64,000 nt of DNA from Rhipicephalus microplus (Eukaryota; Arthropoda; Arachnida; Ixodida; Ixodidae): NCBI RefSeq assembly GCF_043290135.1, contig NC_134707.1:85020447-85084446 (forward strand). The letters run 5' to 3'. Shown here one piece after another: positions 45,560-55,935 of the stretch; position 1 is the first letter of the stretch; the number at the start of each line of letters is the position of its first letter. The translations under genes were made by a program, and so were the position numbers. The notes under the pieces were generated by a model, which was given only the letters and a program-made list of their open reading frames with translations, made no database searches and had not been told where the DNA came from.

Positions 45560-48250
45560 GAATGAATGAATGAAACCATGTTTATTCCACTTTGTTCGCG
45601 CCGAAGGCGCTGCGGTGGACAGTCAGGGCACTATAGCAGGGGGGGGGGGGTAGAGCTGCCTCCGTTTTATTACCGGACGTCATGGAGGCAGCTAAGTGGG
45701 GGCCGCTTGAATGGCTTGAATCTTGTGGCTGTCGCGGAGCCGGTCGCCAACCGGTGGCGCGGCCGGGTCCTGGAGGAACATGATGAGTGCTCGCCAGAAC
45801 TCGATGGCGCGGTCAGGGGGCGAAGGCTCCGGGCAGGCCCATGTCCGGAGAGAAGAAGGCCAGGGTCCCCGTTTTATGGTGGCCAGGGCACGGAGCCTAG
45901 GCGGGTTGTACACAGGGCACTCCCAGCACAAATGGTTGAGATCAGCCCGGCAGTTGCACGTGGAGCAGAGACCTGTCACGGGTGGTGGCGTGTCACCCCT
46001 GTGGAAACGGTTCAGCAAGAAAGGGGTAAGGAGTGTTCCTGCCTGAATTCTCCGAAGCAGGACAGACTCTCTCCGTGTGAATACCTTCGAAGGAAGCAAT
46101 GGTATCGAGAGTGGATTACCCACTGCTGTGAGGTAGGCGGCGCGACGTTGTTTGGTAATGTGCTTATCTGCTATCGGATCTGCTAGCTCGGGTGGGGTAG
46201 CCAGAAAAGTGGAAGGAGTATCGGAAGCTCTGGCTAGCGCGGTGAGGAGATGAGCGCGCGCTAATCTGTGAGCCTTCTCGTTTCCGGGGATACCGCAATG
46301 CCCGGGGACCCAGTGGATGGTAACGTCATGACCACATTCGCGGAGCAGGCGCGTCTGGTGTCGGATCTTCTGGAGTACAGGATCTGTGTAAAGAACATTA
46401 GCGCATGCCCGATGGGCAGCCTGGGAATCAGTGTACACACGATGGTGAACAGGGTCAGTTTGAGGTGACATTTCGAGGGCCCACTCCAAATAATCTAAGA
46501 TGCCCACTAGCTCTGCTCGAGTGCTATACATCGCATCTGCTGAAGCATGATAACGTCGGCTCTGCTTTCTGTTTGTCTGGTCGTACCACGCAGTGGCATA
46601 ACAAGTGTTACTGGTACCGTCTGCAGGAAGTGCAGCGTCAGTGTATACGACGCGTTCAGTCATGGGGAGTGAACTCGTGGCCCTAGCATGTCTCTTGGCG
46701 TAGTTAAGGCGCCGTGCTCGCTGATTAGGGTCCATATTCAACGGAAGTGGCTTGCCGTCGGTGAGTACCGTGATTTCCCAAGGCGGCGTTTTGTTAGGCA
46801 GCATGGGCAGTGTGTTGATGTCATACCCGAGAAGCATAAGCGTGTATCGCCCGGCATTTGTTGCGCGAAGCCTCGTTTCCTGTGTGTGGATGTGCATGTC
46901 GATGAGCTCGGTCAGATTATTGAGCTTGCTGCAGCTCTTGAGCGCATCCAGGCGTGTGTACCTTGGTAGTCCGGTAACCATGCGTTTGGCCTCGTTAAGC
47001 AGCCGGTCGAGTTTGATTATCTGCGTACGGTTGACCGGATGATACGGCAGTCCATACATGATACGTGAGACGAGAAAAGCTTGAACAAACTGCCGCATTT
47101 CGCGTTCGTTTACTCCACGAGTGCGATTAGAGATTCTGCGTAAAGCATGAAGGATTTGTTTGCTAGTCTTCGTAACGCGTTGGAACCAAGTGCTCGCTGT
47201 GCAATTCTCGTCTAAGTGCATTCCTAATATTCGGATAGTGGATTTCCTCATTATAGGTTGATTGCCAATGTGAAGTTTAAAACACTTCTTTTCTTCCTGC
47301 TTGGCAAACGTGGTTCGGCCACCATGAATGACGACAAACTCTGTTTTGTCTGGAGCGGTGTGTAAACCTGCTTCCATTGCGTAGTCGTGAATAATGTTGA
47401 GGGCTCGTTGTAAGACATCCTCCTGCTCACCGACGGATCCTTGATGCGTCCACACGGTTACATCATCTGCATACACCGCGTGTTTCAGGCCCGGTACGTT
47501 CGCAAGGCGTCTTGGTAGCTGGTACATGGCTATGTTAAAGAGGGTGGGTGAAATCACCGAGCCCTGGGGAACACCTACGTGGTTGGTTCGTACGGTACTG
47601 GCGTCTTGGCCGATTTCGACTTGGTAGCTTCGCCCTTCGAGGAAGCCCGCTATGAAGTTATACATTTTCCCTTTAATCCCAAGGGCACGTGCTTTCGTCA
47701 TGATGGTACTGTGTGGTACGCCATCGAATGCTTTGCGTATGTCCACTGCTACAACAGCCCGTGGGTGCACCGAGTTAGAGTCGAGGACGTCTTCTTTTAG
47801 GCGAAGGAGTACATCTTGAGTTGATAGGCCCGCGCGGAATCCGTACATTGTAGGGGCCAAAAGGTCGCGATCTTCAAGGTACCACATCAAGCGTGTGTTA
47901 ACCATGCTCTCCATGACTTTGCAGACACACGAGGTTAAAGAGATCGGGCGGAGGTTGGATAAGGTATGGGGTGGTTTACCAGGCTTCGGTATGGGCTTGA
48001 CTACCGAAAACTTCCATGTGGAGGGCAGTATTCCGGTATCCCAGACTGTATTAAACTCTTTGAGGAGAGCGTGTTTGTACTCGTTCCTGGGTAGACAATG
48101 CGTGTGAATCACCTGAGGCACACACCCGCAATCCCGCGGCACATCCGCCTGTGGGTATGTGCTGCTGTCTGACGGGAAGTGTTTGACAACGTGCGCGATG
48201 GGATTGCGACAATAATTATGTCTTGACCAGCGCGTCATATTCGTCAAACA
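45560..48250 (-). mobile_element. 5'-truncated I-clade LINE
   Basis: A 2.7-kb insertion in SLC5 intron 1, antisense to it. The 3' UTR after the stop at 45692 ends GGAATAAACATGG and a short (ATTC)n tail (plus view GAATGAATGAATG at 45562). No endonuclease or gag-like ORF is upstream of 48247. Confidence 0.85.
45692..48247 (-). CDS. LINE ORF2 remnant: reverse transcriptase plus RNase H
   Basis: The frame is open for 851 residues. RT motifs are in order: PKPGK (87-91), LRPISLTSCVCKVMES (99-114), VDIRKAFDGVPH (168-179), GVPQGSVISPTLFN (225-238) and the catalytic YADD (259-262). RNase H follows with VYTDAAL, TRAELVGILDYLEWALE, VYTDSQAAHRAC and HWVPGHCGIPGNEKAH. A cysteine-rich end (CSTCNCRADLNHLCWEC) closes the domain. 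The N-terminal 55 residues do not show the SAPGPDGIT region expected just before the RT, and the text jumps to RNEYKHALLKEFN, suggesting an internal deletion. The endonuclease is absent. The long intact frame indicates a young copy, but it cannot retrotranspose by itself. Confidence 0.85.
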   Translation of the reverse strand: MTNMTRWSRHNYCRNPIAHVVKHFPSDSSTYPQADVPRDCGCVPQVIHTHCLPRNEYKHALLKEFNTVWDTGILPSTWKFSVVKPIPKPGKPPHTLSNLRPISLTSCVCKVMESMVNTRLMWYLEDRDLLAPTMYGFRAGLSTQDVLLRLKEDVLDSNSVHPRAVVAVDIRKAFDGVPHSTIMTKARALGIKGKMYNFIAGFLEGRSYQVEIGQDASTVRTNHVGVPQGSVISPTLFNIAMYQLPRRLANVPGLKHAVYADDVTVWTHQGSVGEQEDVLQRALNIIHDYAMEAGLHTAPDKTEFVVIHGGRTTFAKQEEKKCFKLHIGNQPIMRKSTIRILGMHLDENCTASTWFQRVTKTSKQILHALRRISNRTRGVNEREMRQFVQAFLVSRIMYGLPYHPVNRTQIIKLDRLLNEAKRMVTGLPRYTRLDALKSCSKLNNLTELIDMHIHTQETRLRATNAGRYTLMLLGYDINTLPMLPNKTPPWEITVLTDGKPLPLNMDPNQRARRLNYAKRHARATSSLPMTERVVYTDAALPADGTSNTCYATAWYDQTNRKQSRRYHASADAMYSTRAELVGILDYLEWALEMSPQTDPVHHRVYTDSQAAHRACANVLYTDPVLQKIRHQTRLLRECGHDVTIHWVPGHCGIPGNEKAHRLARAHLLTALARASDTPSTFLATPPELADPIADKHITKQRRAAYLTAVGNPLSIPLLPSKVFTRRESVLLRRIQAGTLLTPFLLNRFHRGDTPPPVTGLCSTCNCRADLNHLCWECPVYNPPRLRALATIKRGPWPSSLRTWACPEPSPPDRAIEFWRALIMFLQDPAAPPVGDRLRDSHKIQAIQAAPT

Positions 48251-49339
48251 GTCTTAGCCTCCCATGCTAATTTTGGTTCCCACCAGGTTAAAGGGGTGAC
48301 CACGAGAGCACCCAAACCTAAGCGGCTAGATAGATAGATTGATAGATACGCTTAAGTTACCGAAGCTCGCTAAGAAATGCTTCCCATTCAGTATTTAACT
48401 GCGAGCCTAAAGTTTTTGCAGCCCAGCACATGCAGGTCAGACACAGCGCAGTAAGCATTATCACGACGAATCAACACTGTTCTTTAAGTTGGCGAAGTTT
48501 TCGTTCCCGCATCGTTGTTAAGATGCACCGCGCGCGACTTACAGAAGATGACAGAGCTGCTGCTAGTGCACCACTAGTTCCTGATGGTATCATTCAAGGT
48601 GGCACCTACAATTCACCGAGAAGTCTCTCAATATTGAGATTGAATGTGCTTTTCTTTAATGCATACAGCGGTATTAGGGAGCTGTCAAATAAATTCACAG
48701 GCACCACATTACTTCTTTTAGGGCTCTCAACATAACTTTTTTTATATTTAGAGCAAAGCTATGAAAGTATACCTTAAACTCGCGTCATTATTTCTTTCAA
48801 TGAATGCAAGTGGACCTTTAGCATTTGCGCATTACCAAAATAGGACCGTCGCTGTCAGAATTGAATCCGCGTCCTTCGGTTCAGCAGCCTGCACTGTAAC
48901 TGCCTCGCCATCGCAGTGGCTTCTGTGGTATAAAAACGCCGGTGCTGCTCGTCACTGACACTTTGCAACACTAAGGTTTATCAATTCACTTGTCGTCACC
49001 TCTTCTCGACAAATTATTCACCCCTCGTTTGCTGATGGTATATTTACGTTCCTATACGTTAAAAAAAACGAGAGCCGACAGCTGGATAAAATGGAAATAA
49101 AAAATGTAGGCACGTTTCACAGGATGTCATGAGCAATAAAACGCTCGCTTTCGTAGCGAAGGGAAAGTACCGCGCAGCATGATGCAAAGTTAACCTTACC
49201 GTTAATAAGATATAATATTCCATAAAAAAATGCAAGTGCAGGAGTTTAACATGAACCTACCACAGATAAAGTTTGTCAGAATATAGGAAAAAAACAAAAA
49301 AGTCACAGCACATCCACGGAACGAACGATGATGAGTGGG

Positions 49340-49530
49340 CGAAGCGTCCATCAATCTTTCCATGCTTCCGTACGTGCGTCCGTGTGTGCATCCGTACGTC
49401 AGTCCATCCTACGTGCGCCCGTTCGTGCGTTCATTCGTACGTCCGTCTGTGCGTGCGTCCATCCGTCCGTCCATCCGTCCGTCTACTTGTCTGTCTGTCC
49501 GCCCATGCGTCCGTCCTTTCATCTAGTGAA
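49340..49530. repeat. Degenerate CGTC/CATC tetranucleotide repeat
   Basis: CGTCCGTCCATCCGTCCGTC-type units with variants (CGTACGTC, CGTGCGTC). It keeps all plus frames open and produces Ser/Val/Arg/Pro-rich pseudo-proteins. Confidence 0.75.
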
Positions 49531-51764
49531 CAGTTCAAGTACCGCCATCTTGCTTCCTTTTATCATATATTCATCGTTTACAAGTACCGCCATCCAGCGA
49601 ACAATCCAAGGAGCAAACGAGAGTATGTACCAAAATTCTGCTGTCAGCGCTTTGTTAACACCAAGAGCGTGATAACGACGGCGTGCTACGTTTTTCGTAT
49701 TATGCTGACATGCGAATATGTGCCCGAGGGCGGGTACGTGCCACAGGTTACACACAAAGACTACGGGGGACGCAGAAGCCATGACATAAGCAGCTTCGCC
49801 CCTAAAAACATAGTTGATGGCTCCGTCATGTAAATTGGTAAGGTACGCAAATAAACGTGTCTTCCCGGGCAGGAGTTTGCGCACTCTAAGTTCTGCCTGC
49901 CGCCTGAATCACATAAACTTCTGTCGCAGTCGCTGGGGACAACACACATATCGCTGTTTACGTGTGCCATGAGCAGATGGCAGATGTGTCGCTAATGCGT
50001 TGTGAACTACTGTGTCCCTGCGACGTCAAACTGTCATGACAAGTCACGGAAAAACAGCGGCCTCGGTGTCAAAACTGAAGGTGTCTCTTTAAGGTAGTGG
50101 TAATAAAAACATATACGATGTGTTTCCAGGCACCACAATATGGTTTTCAGTGCTCTCGAAAACCATGTTCTTATTTAGATAAAAGAAACCCAGAATCTTT
50201 AAAATTGTTAGTCAGTACTCCTTTCAAACTATCGTACTATCTCGTCTAGAGAGCTAGTATAGTGTGGTTTCTCTTCACCGCAGAAGTGCTGTGGTCACGT
50301 CATTTGGCACTGTGACCTCTTGTGTGAGTTTTGCCCTGTAGTTAAATATAATGATAAAAATGATTGGTGATCTCTCCGTAGGAAGAATGGGTAAAACGCG
50401 AAAGTAAAACATGTCCTTACAGAAGTAGTTTAATGTTTGCATTGATATGAGAGAGCTTGCGCAATGTCTGTTGGTGTTTGACAGTTCCAACACCACTTAA
50501 ACATGTTGCATCCATGTTGACGGTTATTCATACTTCACCACGCCAAGAACTAACTTCCATCATCAATAATTAAACAAACCCTTGTGGTCATACATGCTTG
50601 TGGTAACTGAAGAAGTTAATGGTGAGAGCGGAACCAGAGAAAGCGATGCGACAGCCAGGAGAGCGTGATTAATTGATTGCCGAACGTGGGCTAAAGTCAC
50701 CTGCTCTCGGCATGCCGGAGTACAAAGCGCCACTGCCCGACCAAATGCATCGTGTCTTCCCTTTTACCAGCCACGATTACTCGCGGGGCGAGCGCAAGTG
50801 AAAAGTCAGGCAAAGCCGGCGGGCGCCACACAGCTGTTTTTGTTATGGATGGATGCTGTGAACGATGGCGACGCTTAGGATAAGGTCACCACCTGTGGGT
50901 GGTTGCAAAATATCACCGCTTCTATTAGACACGTGCCGAATACAACGGGCGCTTAGAAACGATGCCTTGTAGGAACTAGTCGCGAATGCCATGGTCATGA
51001 TGCATTACTGCACCTTATCAAGAACGCTGTGAGAGGACACTGGTAGATATAAAGGCGTAATGTTTAAAGCGTACAGATGTTGTAAACATGGCGCTGATGA
51101 TAGTGTGCCAGGCATTTTTTATGTGCATCCACAGGTCTCAGGTACGACTCACGTTGACCAACTTTTTTCTTTTGTATTCTGATAATGCTAATTTTTTGAC
51201 GTCATTTCTGTGATGGCGAAATCACGTCGCTGAAGTCTTGAAGGATCCCGACATAAAACTGTTGTTCAATTACATTCACGATGTAGAGCAAAACATGACA
51301 AGATTGACAAAAGGAACCACACACCACAGGGGTTGTTTAATCGACAGCCTTGAAGTTGTTTCGCATCCTGTAAGGTTAATTAGGAACAAAAACTCAAGTT
51401 TTCCAGTTTACTACCAGCTTTAGGTAGGAAACATATATTTACTCATACCAGATATATGACCACTAAAAGGTTATTTCAACTTGCTGAACGCTCTGCTTTG
51501 AACGTTCTTTCAACGTGTGAACAGCAACAATTACATGTTACTAGACAAAAACTAATTGGTCTTTACATGTATGTATCCTTTCCCAATTGTGTATCATAAT
51601 TATCTCTGTGAAATGCATAAAGAAGTCACAGCTTTGCCACAAAGTCGAAGCAGAGAACGCGATAGCAACAAACTGGAAGGTCACGCGCAGAATAGCAAGC
51701 AGATAGAAACGTGCCCCCCATTTTTCACGCACAAATAACGCACAAAATGTACTCACGGGTACTG

Positions 51765-52375
51765 ATGAACGCGAATAAGCGAGTCACTTGTTACTTCGCT
51801 GTGTCTGAAAAGCGCGCTCTTTTCCCAAAACGGAGACTGTGCAACGATTGCACTGACCTTTGTGCGCCTGGTGACTACAGCATTATTGTTCCGGTGAAAG
51901 CCTGATTCCAGCCGAGACGTACGATTATCTCCACAACGAGATAAGGGCGCGCGCGTGAGCATCCACCTCCTCCTCTCCGTAGGGCAAAGTACGCGTGGAA
52001 GATGAGAGTGCGCGCCACCGCGTCGTGACGATGTGGCGTCACGTGCTGGGCGCGCCATTTTACTGGTAATGCTGAAAACACGATAGCTCCTCCCCGAAGT
52101 GCCCGTCACCAACGGTAAGTGGTAGATGTAAATAGCTTGTTGTTTGAACGTTGATGGACGTGCTCCTCCATGGCTGAGTAGTTAATGCTTCGCCCTTTCA
52201 TTTCAGAGGTCTGAAGTTCGATTCTGTGCACCGAAGCCTTTTTTCTTGATTTTTTTTCTTTCTCGCGTTTTCATATGTATAGATACTTATGCATATACGG
52301 TGAGTGACAGCGACGCCGACGCCACCGGCAGAACTCAGCCGAGGGTGTTCGTAGAATTGCTATCGCAATAAAACA
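51765..52375 (+). mobile_element. Composite repeat with internal tRNA-like promoter, copy 1
   Basis: Module 1 (about 51765-52100) starts GAGTCACTTGTTACTTCGCT, includes AAAACGGAGACTGTGCAACG and GTTCCGGTGAAAGCC, and ends ACTGGTAATGCTGAAAACAC. A linker (AATAGCTTGTTGTTTGAACG) leads to a tRNA-like head: CTCCATGGCTGAGTAGTTAA is the A box and AGGTCTGAAGTTCGATTCTG the B box. A T run and a GC-rich body end TTGCTATCGCAATAAAA. The same order of modules is found inverted at 63380-63945. Confidence 0.7.
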
Positions 52376-52664
52376 CTTTAGGATAATGCACAACACAGCG
52401 AAGAATTAAATATTTGTTCGTTCCCTGCCTTTGTTACATATTCCTAAAACTTCTTAGAAGCTTGCCGGAGCTTCTCACATCCACAACTGTAATCATGTCT
52501 TTTGGAAGCCATTTCTATCGTCATTGAAACCGGCTCGTTATCACTTGTCATCTGTTGGCTAACGTGAAGGGCTGAACCAAATTTGCGATTTGACTGTGCT
52601 TTATCGTCAATCACTTGCACCACTTTTTTAATGCTCTTAATGTTTTTGTGTTTTATTCATAAAG

Positions 52665-52730
52665 TACATACGGAAGCGCTTCAACCCGGCAATCGCGCTG
52701 ACAGCCGGAACATGCTACCTCTTTCTCACG
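52665..52730 (+). CDS. SLC5 symporter, exon 2
   Basis: A 22-codon exon between TTTTATTCATAAAG and ACG|GTAAGA, phase 0 on both sides. It reads [20 protein letters not shown] then LT, continuing ...TSVFE from exon 1 to give the SLC5 signature SVFEYLxxRFNxxxR. Its shortness means it is convincing only through phase and motif continuity. Confidence 0.8.
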
Positions 52731-52749
52731 GTAAGAATACCTCAATTCA

Positions 52750-52930
<181 letters not shown>

Positions 52931-53454
52931 ATTATTATAGGAGCGCGGTATAGTTACATTTACAGCGTAAAAGAGGGGGCTGGGGAAGGAGGTAGTTGCG
53001 TTTACTGGTTAAGACCGAGGAGAGAGTGAGATATAAAGGTTAATGAAGGGCAGGGAGTTTAACCAGAAGAACATTTATAGTCTGCAAACCTGCACTGGAA
53101 AGGGGAAAATGAGTAGAAATGTAACGAGGAAAAGGGAAGTGGGGAATGATTAGAAAGAAAAAAAAAAGTAAACTCGCACACGTTCAAGCACGCGAGCGTC
53201 ATATTCGTCTCTGCGGTTCACTGGTGAAAACAGTTTAGAAGGTGACAGATTTCATTGAAACAAAAAAAAACACCATACAAGGTATTCTTTTTAATGGATT
53301 TCTTTAGTACAGTAATAAAATTGTTCTAGAGGATATAGATGAAAGCAAATATTGCCTCCATACGTGTAACTCATGCACCACAGACTGCTTTATCCATGGA
53401 CAATGCTGACAGTGAGTTGGTTGTTGGCATAGTTGGTACTTGCTTAATGGTATA

Positions 53455-53574
53455 CTTTGGCCAAAAATAACACAAACACAAAGTAGAGGAACACACAACG
53501 ACAAACACAAGCAGCTGCTTGTGCTTGTCTTTGTGAGTTCCTTTACTTTTTGTTTGTGTTATATGTGGCCAAAG
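53455..53574. repeat. 120-bp palindrome with no spacer
   Basis: Arms of 60 bases meet at CAG|CTG. The left arm begins CTTTGGCCAAAAATAACACA and the reverse complement of the right arm begins CTTTGGCCACATATAACACA. About 85% of positions match. It is a foldback inside SLC5 intron 2. Confidence 0.75.
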
Positions 53575-53624
53575 CTTGTCATTAAATCAGTAAGCTATCA
53601 TCGCATCCAAGGCTGTGATGATAA

Positions 53625-53812
53625 CTCATCACACCATTGGAGAAATAGTTTAATATCAGGCGCTGTTCTGCGAGGCAGAGAATGGCTGCCACCAGGTATC
53701 CACCGGTAAAAAGCAGAAGCGTCCTCCCGGCCAGGTGCTCGGCCGGAAGAAATGCATAGTCGCGTGGGAGGGCACTCCACACTATGGCAAGCAGAGCATG
53801 GGAACGTCGCAC
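53625..53812 (-). CDS. Orphan exon-like ORF, possibly receptor-like
   Basis: This GC-rich stretch lies in AT-rich DNA, antisense within SLC5 intron 2. On the minus strand an acceptor-like CCGACGTTTTTAG precedes about 62 open codons. They include AIVWSALPRDYAFLPAEHLA, then GRTLLLFTGGYLVAAILCLA, a likely membrane helix, and EQRLILNYF. The pattern (Trp, small loop with Pro, Arg-Thr-Leu, helix, Gln-x-x-Leu) recalls the third membrane segment of ionotropic receptors, but key positions differ and no neighbouring exon was found. It could be a pseudo-exon or a chance ORF. Confidence 0.25.
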
Positions 53813-54611
53813 CTAAAAACGTCGGACTTTGTTAAAACTTCATTCATTGAAATGCACTTTCCATATGTTTTTCAAGGATTATTGCTTTTCTTGTGTGCTA
53901 ATGGGGACTCTTGAGTAAAAGGAAAAACAAAGTTATCTGATTAGATTAACACACTGCACTGCGATAACTATGATATTAGTCATTTCTCCGTCATAGTTTT
54001 ACTAACAAAAGAGAAAAGCAATTCAAATCTTAATTTTTAAATGTCGTGCCGAAATCTTCGTGCACGACGTTGTACTTTTTAATTTTTTTTACGTTGTTGG
54101 GCAGCGCTTTCTCGAGAAAAAAAGCTCATCAGACTCGGTTCACAGCTGTCTAACGAAAAAACCTACGTCAACTTTACTGATTACTTACTCCGTAGGCCGA
54201 AAAAGACGCCGTCGATATCCATCACATCACGGCGTTCGGTGCGAAAGTATCAAAGTGACGTGTCCCCCCGTGTTTTGTTTACGCGCGTTTTCTAGCAAAC
54301 CCAGCATCTTGTCGCAAAAAGCACTATTTTCTTAGAATTGTACAGGAGTAAATTACTAGCATTAAAATTTTTCCTTTCTTATTGTGAATGGCACTTTGCG
54401 CAAAAAAAAACCACGAAGAAGGGAAGAAGACACGGATATTTGCAACGCTCAACGCTCGGTTCTTTTAAGCTTTTTTTTTATTTTCACTGTCCATTTAAAT
54501 GTTCTGTACACGCCATTAAATTGCCATTTGTGCAGCAATAGCGGTACAAATAAATTTTCATTATGAAATATTCAACGCTTCAAAATCAAACGCTATCCTT
54601 CATTGTTTCAG

Positions 54612-54663
54612 CAAAGCCTTGGAGCGCTAGCGATCTTCGCAGCCGGCCTTACTATTGTTACAG
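54612..54663 (+). CDS. SLC5 symporter, exon 3
   Basis: It reads QSLGALAIFAAGLTIVT plus one base. The acceptor is CATTGTTTCAG and the donor ACAG|GTGAGT. Entry phase 0 matches exon 2; exit phase 1 matches exon 4. It corresponds to the fourth helix of SLC5 proteins (the xxxxVVLYAPALAL region). Confidence 0.75.
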
Positions 54664-55867
54664 GTGAGTACATAAAGATCCACAAAGTACTGCAACATCA
54701 GGTTGAAATATTCTTCTAAGGCATTCCATCAATTCTTCACGAAGAGGCTCAAGTTCATCACCGTCATTTTCACTGTGTATGTGTATATCGGTGAACATCG
54801 ATTGCGTAATATGCCGATTAGAAAGGATGAGTGCGTTCAGTGCATTTAGTGCATTTTTTAAAATGAAAAAACACCAATGAATTGTCACCACATCTTTACG
54901 ACAGGTATTCGTCGCCAATTGGTGAAAAGGAAAAAAAATATATGAAATTCTGCTCTGGGTATAATTTATTTCGGAAGTTTTGATTTAAAAAAAGGTCGGC
55001 GAATATCTTGCGCTGCCAACGACAAAGCACGGCCTCGTTTAATTTCTCTCAATAGTAACGAGAAAGGCCAGTGTTTTTAGAGAAGCATTGGAAGGTGTCG
55101 GACAATTTTCGAAGGACTGTAGATGACTGTGGGCCTAATTCACTTCTTTATTTAGTTCCTTGAACACACTTCACACCTCATCAACTATTACAGGACTAGG
55201 TGTAGAGGTGGAGTGAGATAAAGAGTGATTATTGCGACGCCGAAGCTTGAAAGTTGGCCTGAATCAATTTTTGACCCTGATACTTCGCGTAATAAATTGA
55301 GAAGGGTAGATAAGGAGGGGAGAGAAAGAAAGTGTTAATGATGATTAAGAGGAAGGTGGCCATGAAGTAAATCTTTGCAAAAAACGGAACTGGACAAGTG
55401 ACTGTAAATAGTTGTAGGACATTACAGGTGCATTGACAAAACATATTGACAATATGATTTATAAACAAACGAATCAACTCTTTCGACTATAAAATAATCT
55501 GAAAAAGAAACTCAAGGGAATACACTGATGAAGACCTGACAATAAATGTCACTGTTTCCTTACAAAATTAAAAAAAATGTCTACTTATATATTTCTGTAC
55601 AATATGATTTTTGAACAAATTAAACAAATTTTTCGACTATAAAATAATCTGAAAAAGAAACTGAAGGGAAGAGACTGGTGAGCACCAGACAATCAATGTC
55701 ACTGTTTCCTTACAAAATTAAAAAGCATGTCTACTTATATGTTTCTGTAAAGGTAAAATAAGTCACGGTGTTTAGTTTCTAAATAATGCTGAATTTTATT
55801 TTGATTTTTTCTTTATGACAATATTGAACGTAACCTTTCTGTGCATTTTTTTTTCATGGCTTCGCAG
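54664..55867 (+). other. SLC5 intron 3
   Basis: AT-rich, containing a tandem duplication at 55451-55749 and no other recognised feature. Confidence 0.6.
55451..55749. repeat. 150-bp tandem duplication
   Basis: Unit 1 is 55451-55600 and unit 2 55601-55749. Both start AATATGATTT, share TTTCGACTATAAAATAATCT and AATGTCACTGTTTCCTTACA and end CTACTTATATRTTTCTGTA. About 85-90% identical by eye. Confidence 0.85.
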
Positions 55868-55935
55868 TCTTCGGAGCTCCTTTGATTTTGTGCAATATAG
55901 CGATTGGGCTCTGCGGAACTATGTACACTGCACTG
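55868..55935 (+). CDS. SLC5 symporter, exon 4
   Basis: Two bases complete a Val codon, then 22 codons follow: FGAPLILCNIAIGLCGTMYT and AL. The acceptor is GGCTTCGCAG and the donor CTG|GTGAGC. Together with exon 5 it gives GTMYTALGGLRGVVWTD, the strongly conserved CTxYTxxGGxKAVVWTD region of SLC5. Confidence 0.85.

Larger units (their letters stand above)
44136..52664 (+). other. SLC5 intron 1
   Basis: An 8.5-kb intron holding a foldback (44470-44690), SINE (45385-45540), LINE (45560-48250, minus), degenerate CGTC repeats (49340-49520) and a composite tRNA-headed repeat (51765-52375). Stretches 48251-49330, 49530-51764 and 44691-45384 hold nothing else recognised, apart from TTAAAGGAGTACTGAC at 44803 and its inverted form near 50213, which look like ends of TIR-element fragments. 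Confidence 0.6.

Noticed and set aside
49273..49833. 186-codon ORF rich in Ser/Val/Arg
   Set aside because: It is produced by the degenerate CGTC repeat, open in several frames at once.
44803..50222. One 5.4-kb transposon bounded by TTAAAGGAGTACTGAC and its inverted form
   Set aside because: The interior holds unrelated insertions and no transposase; two separate element fragments explain the ends more simply.
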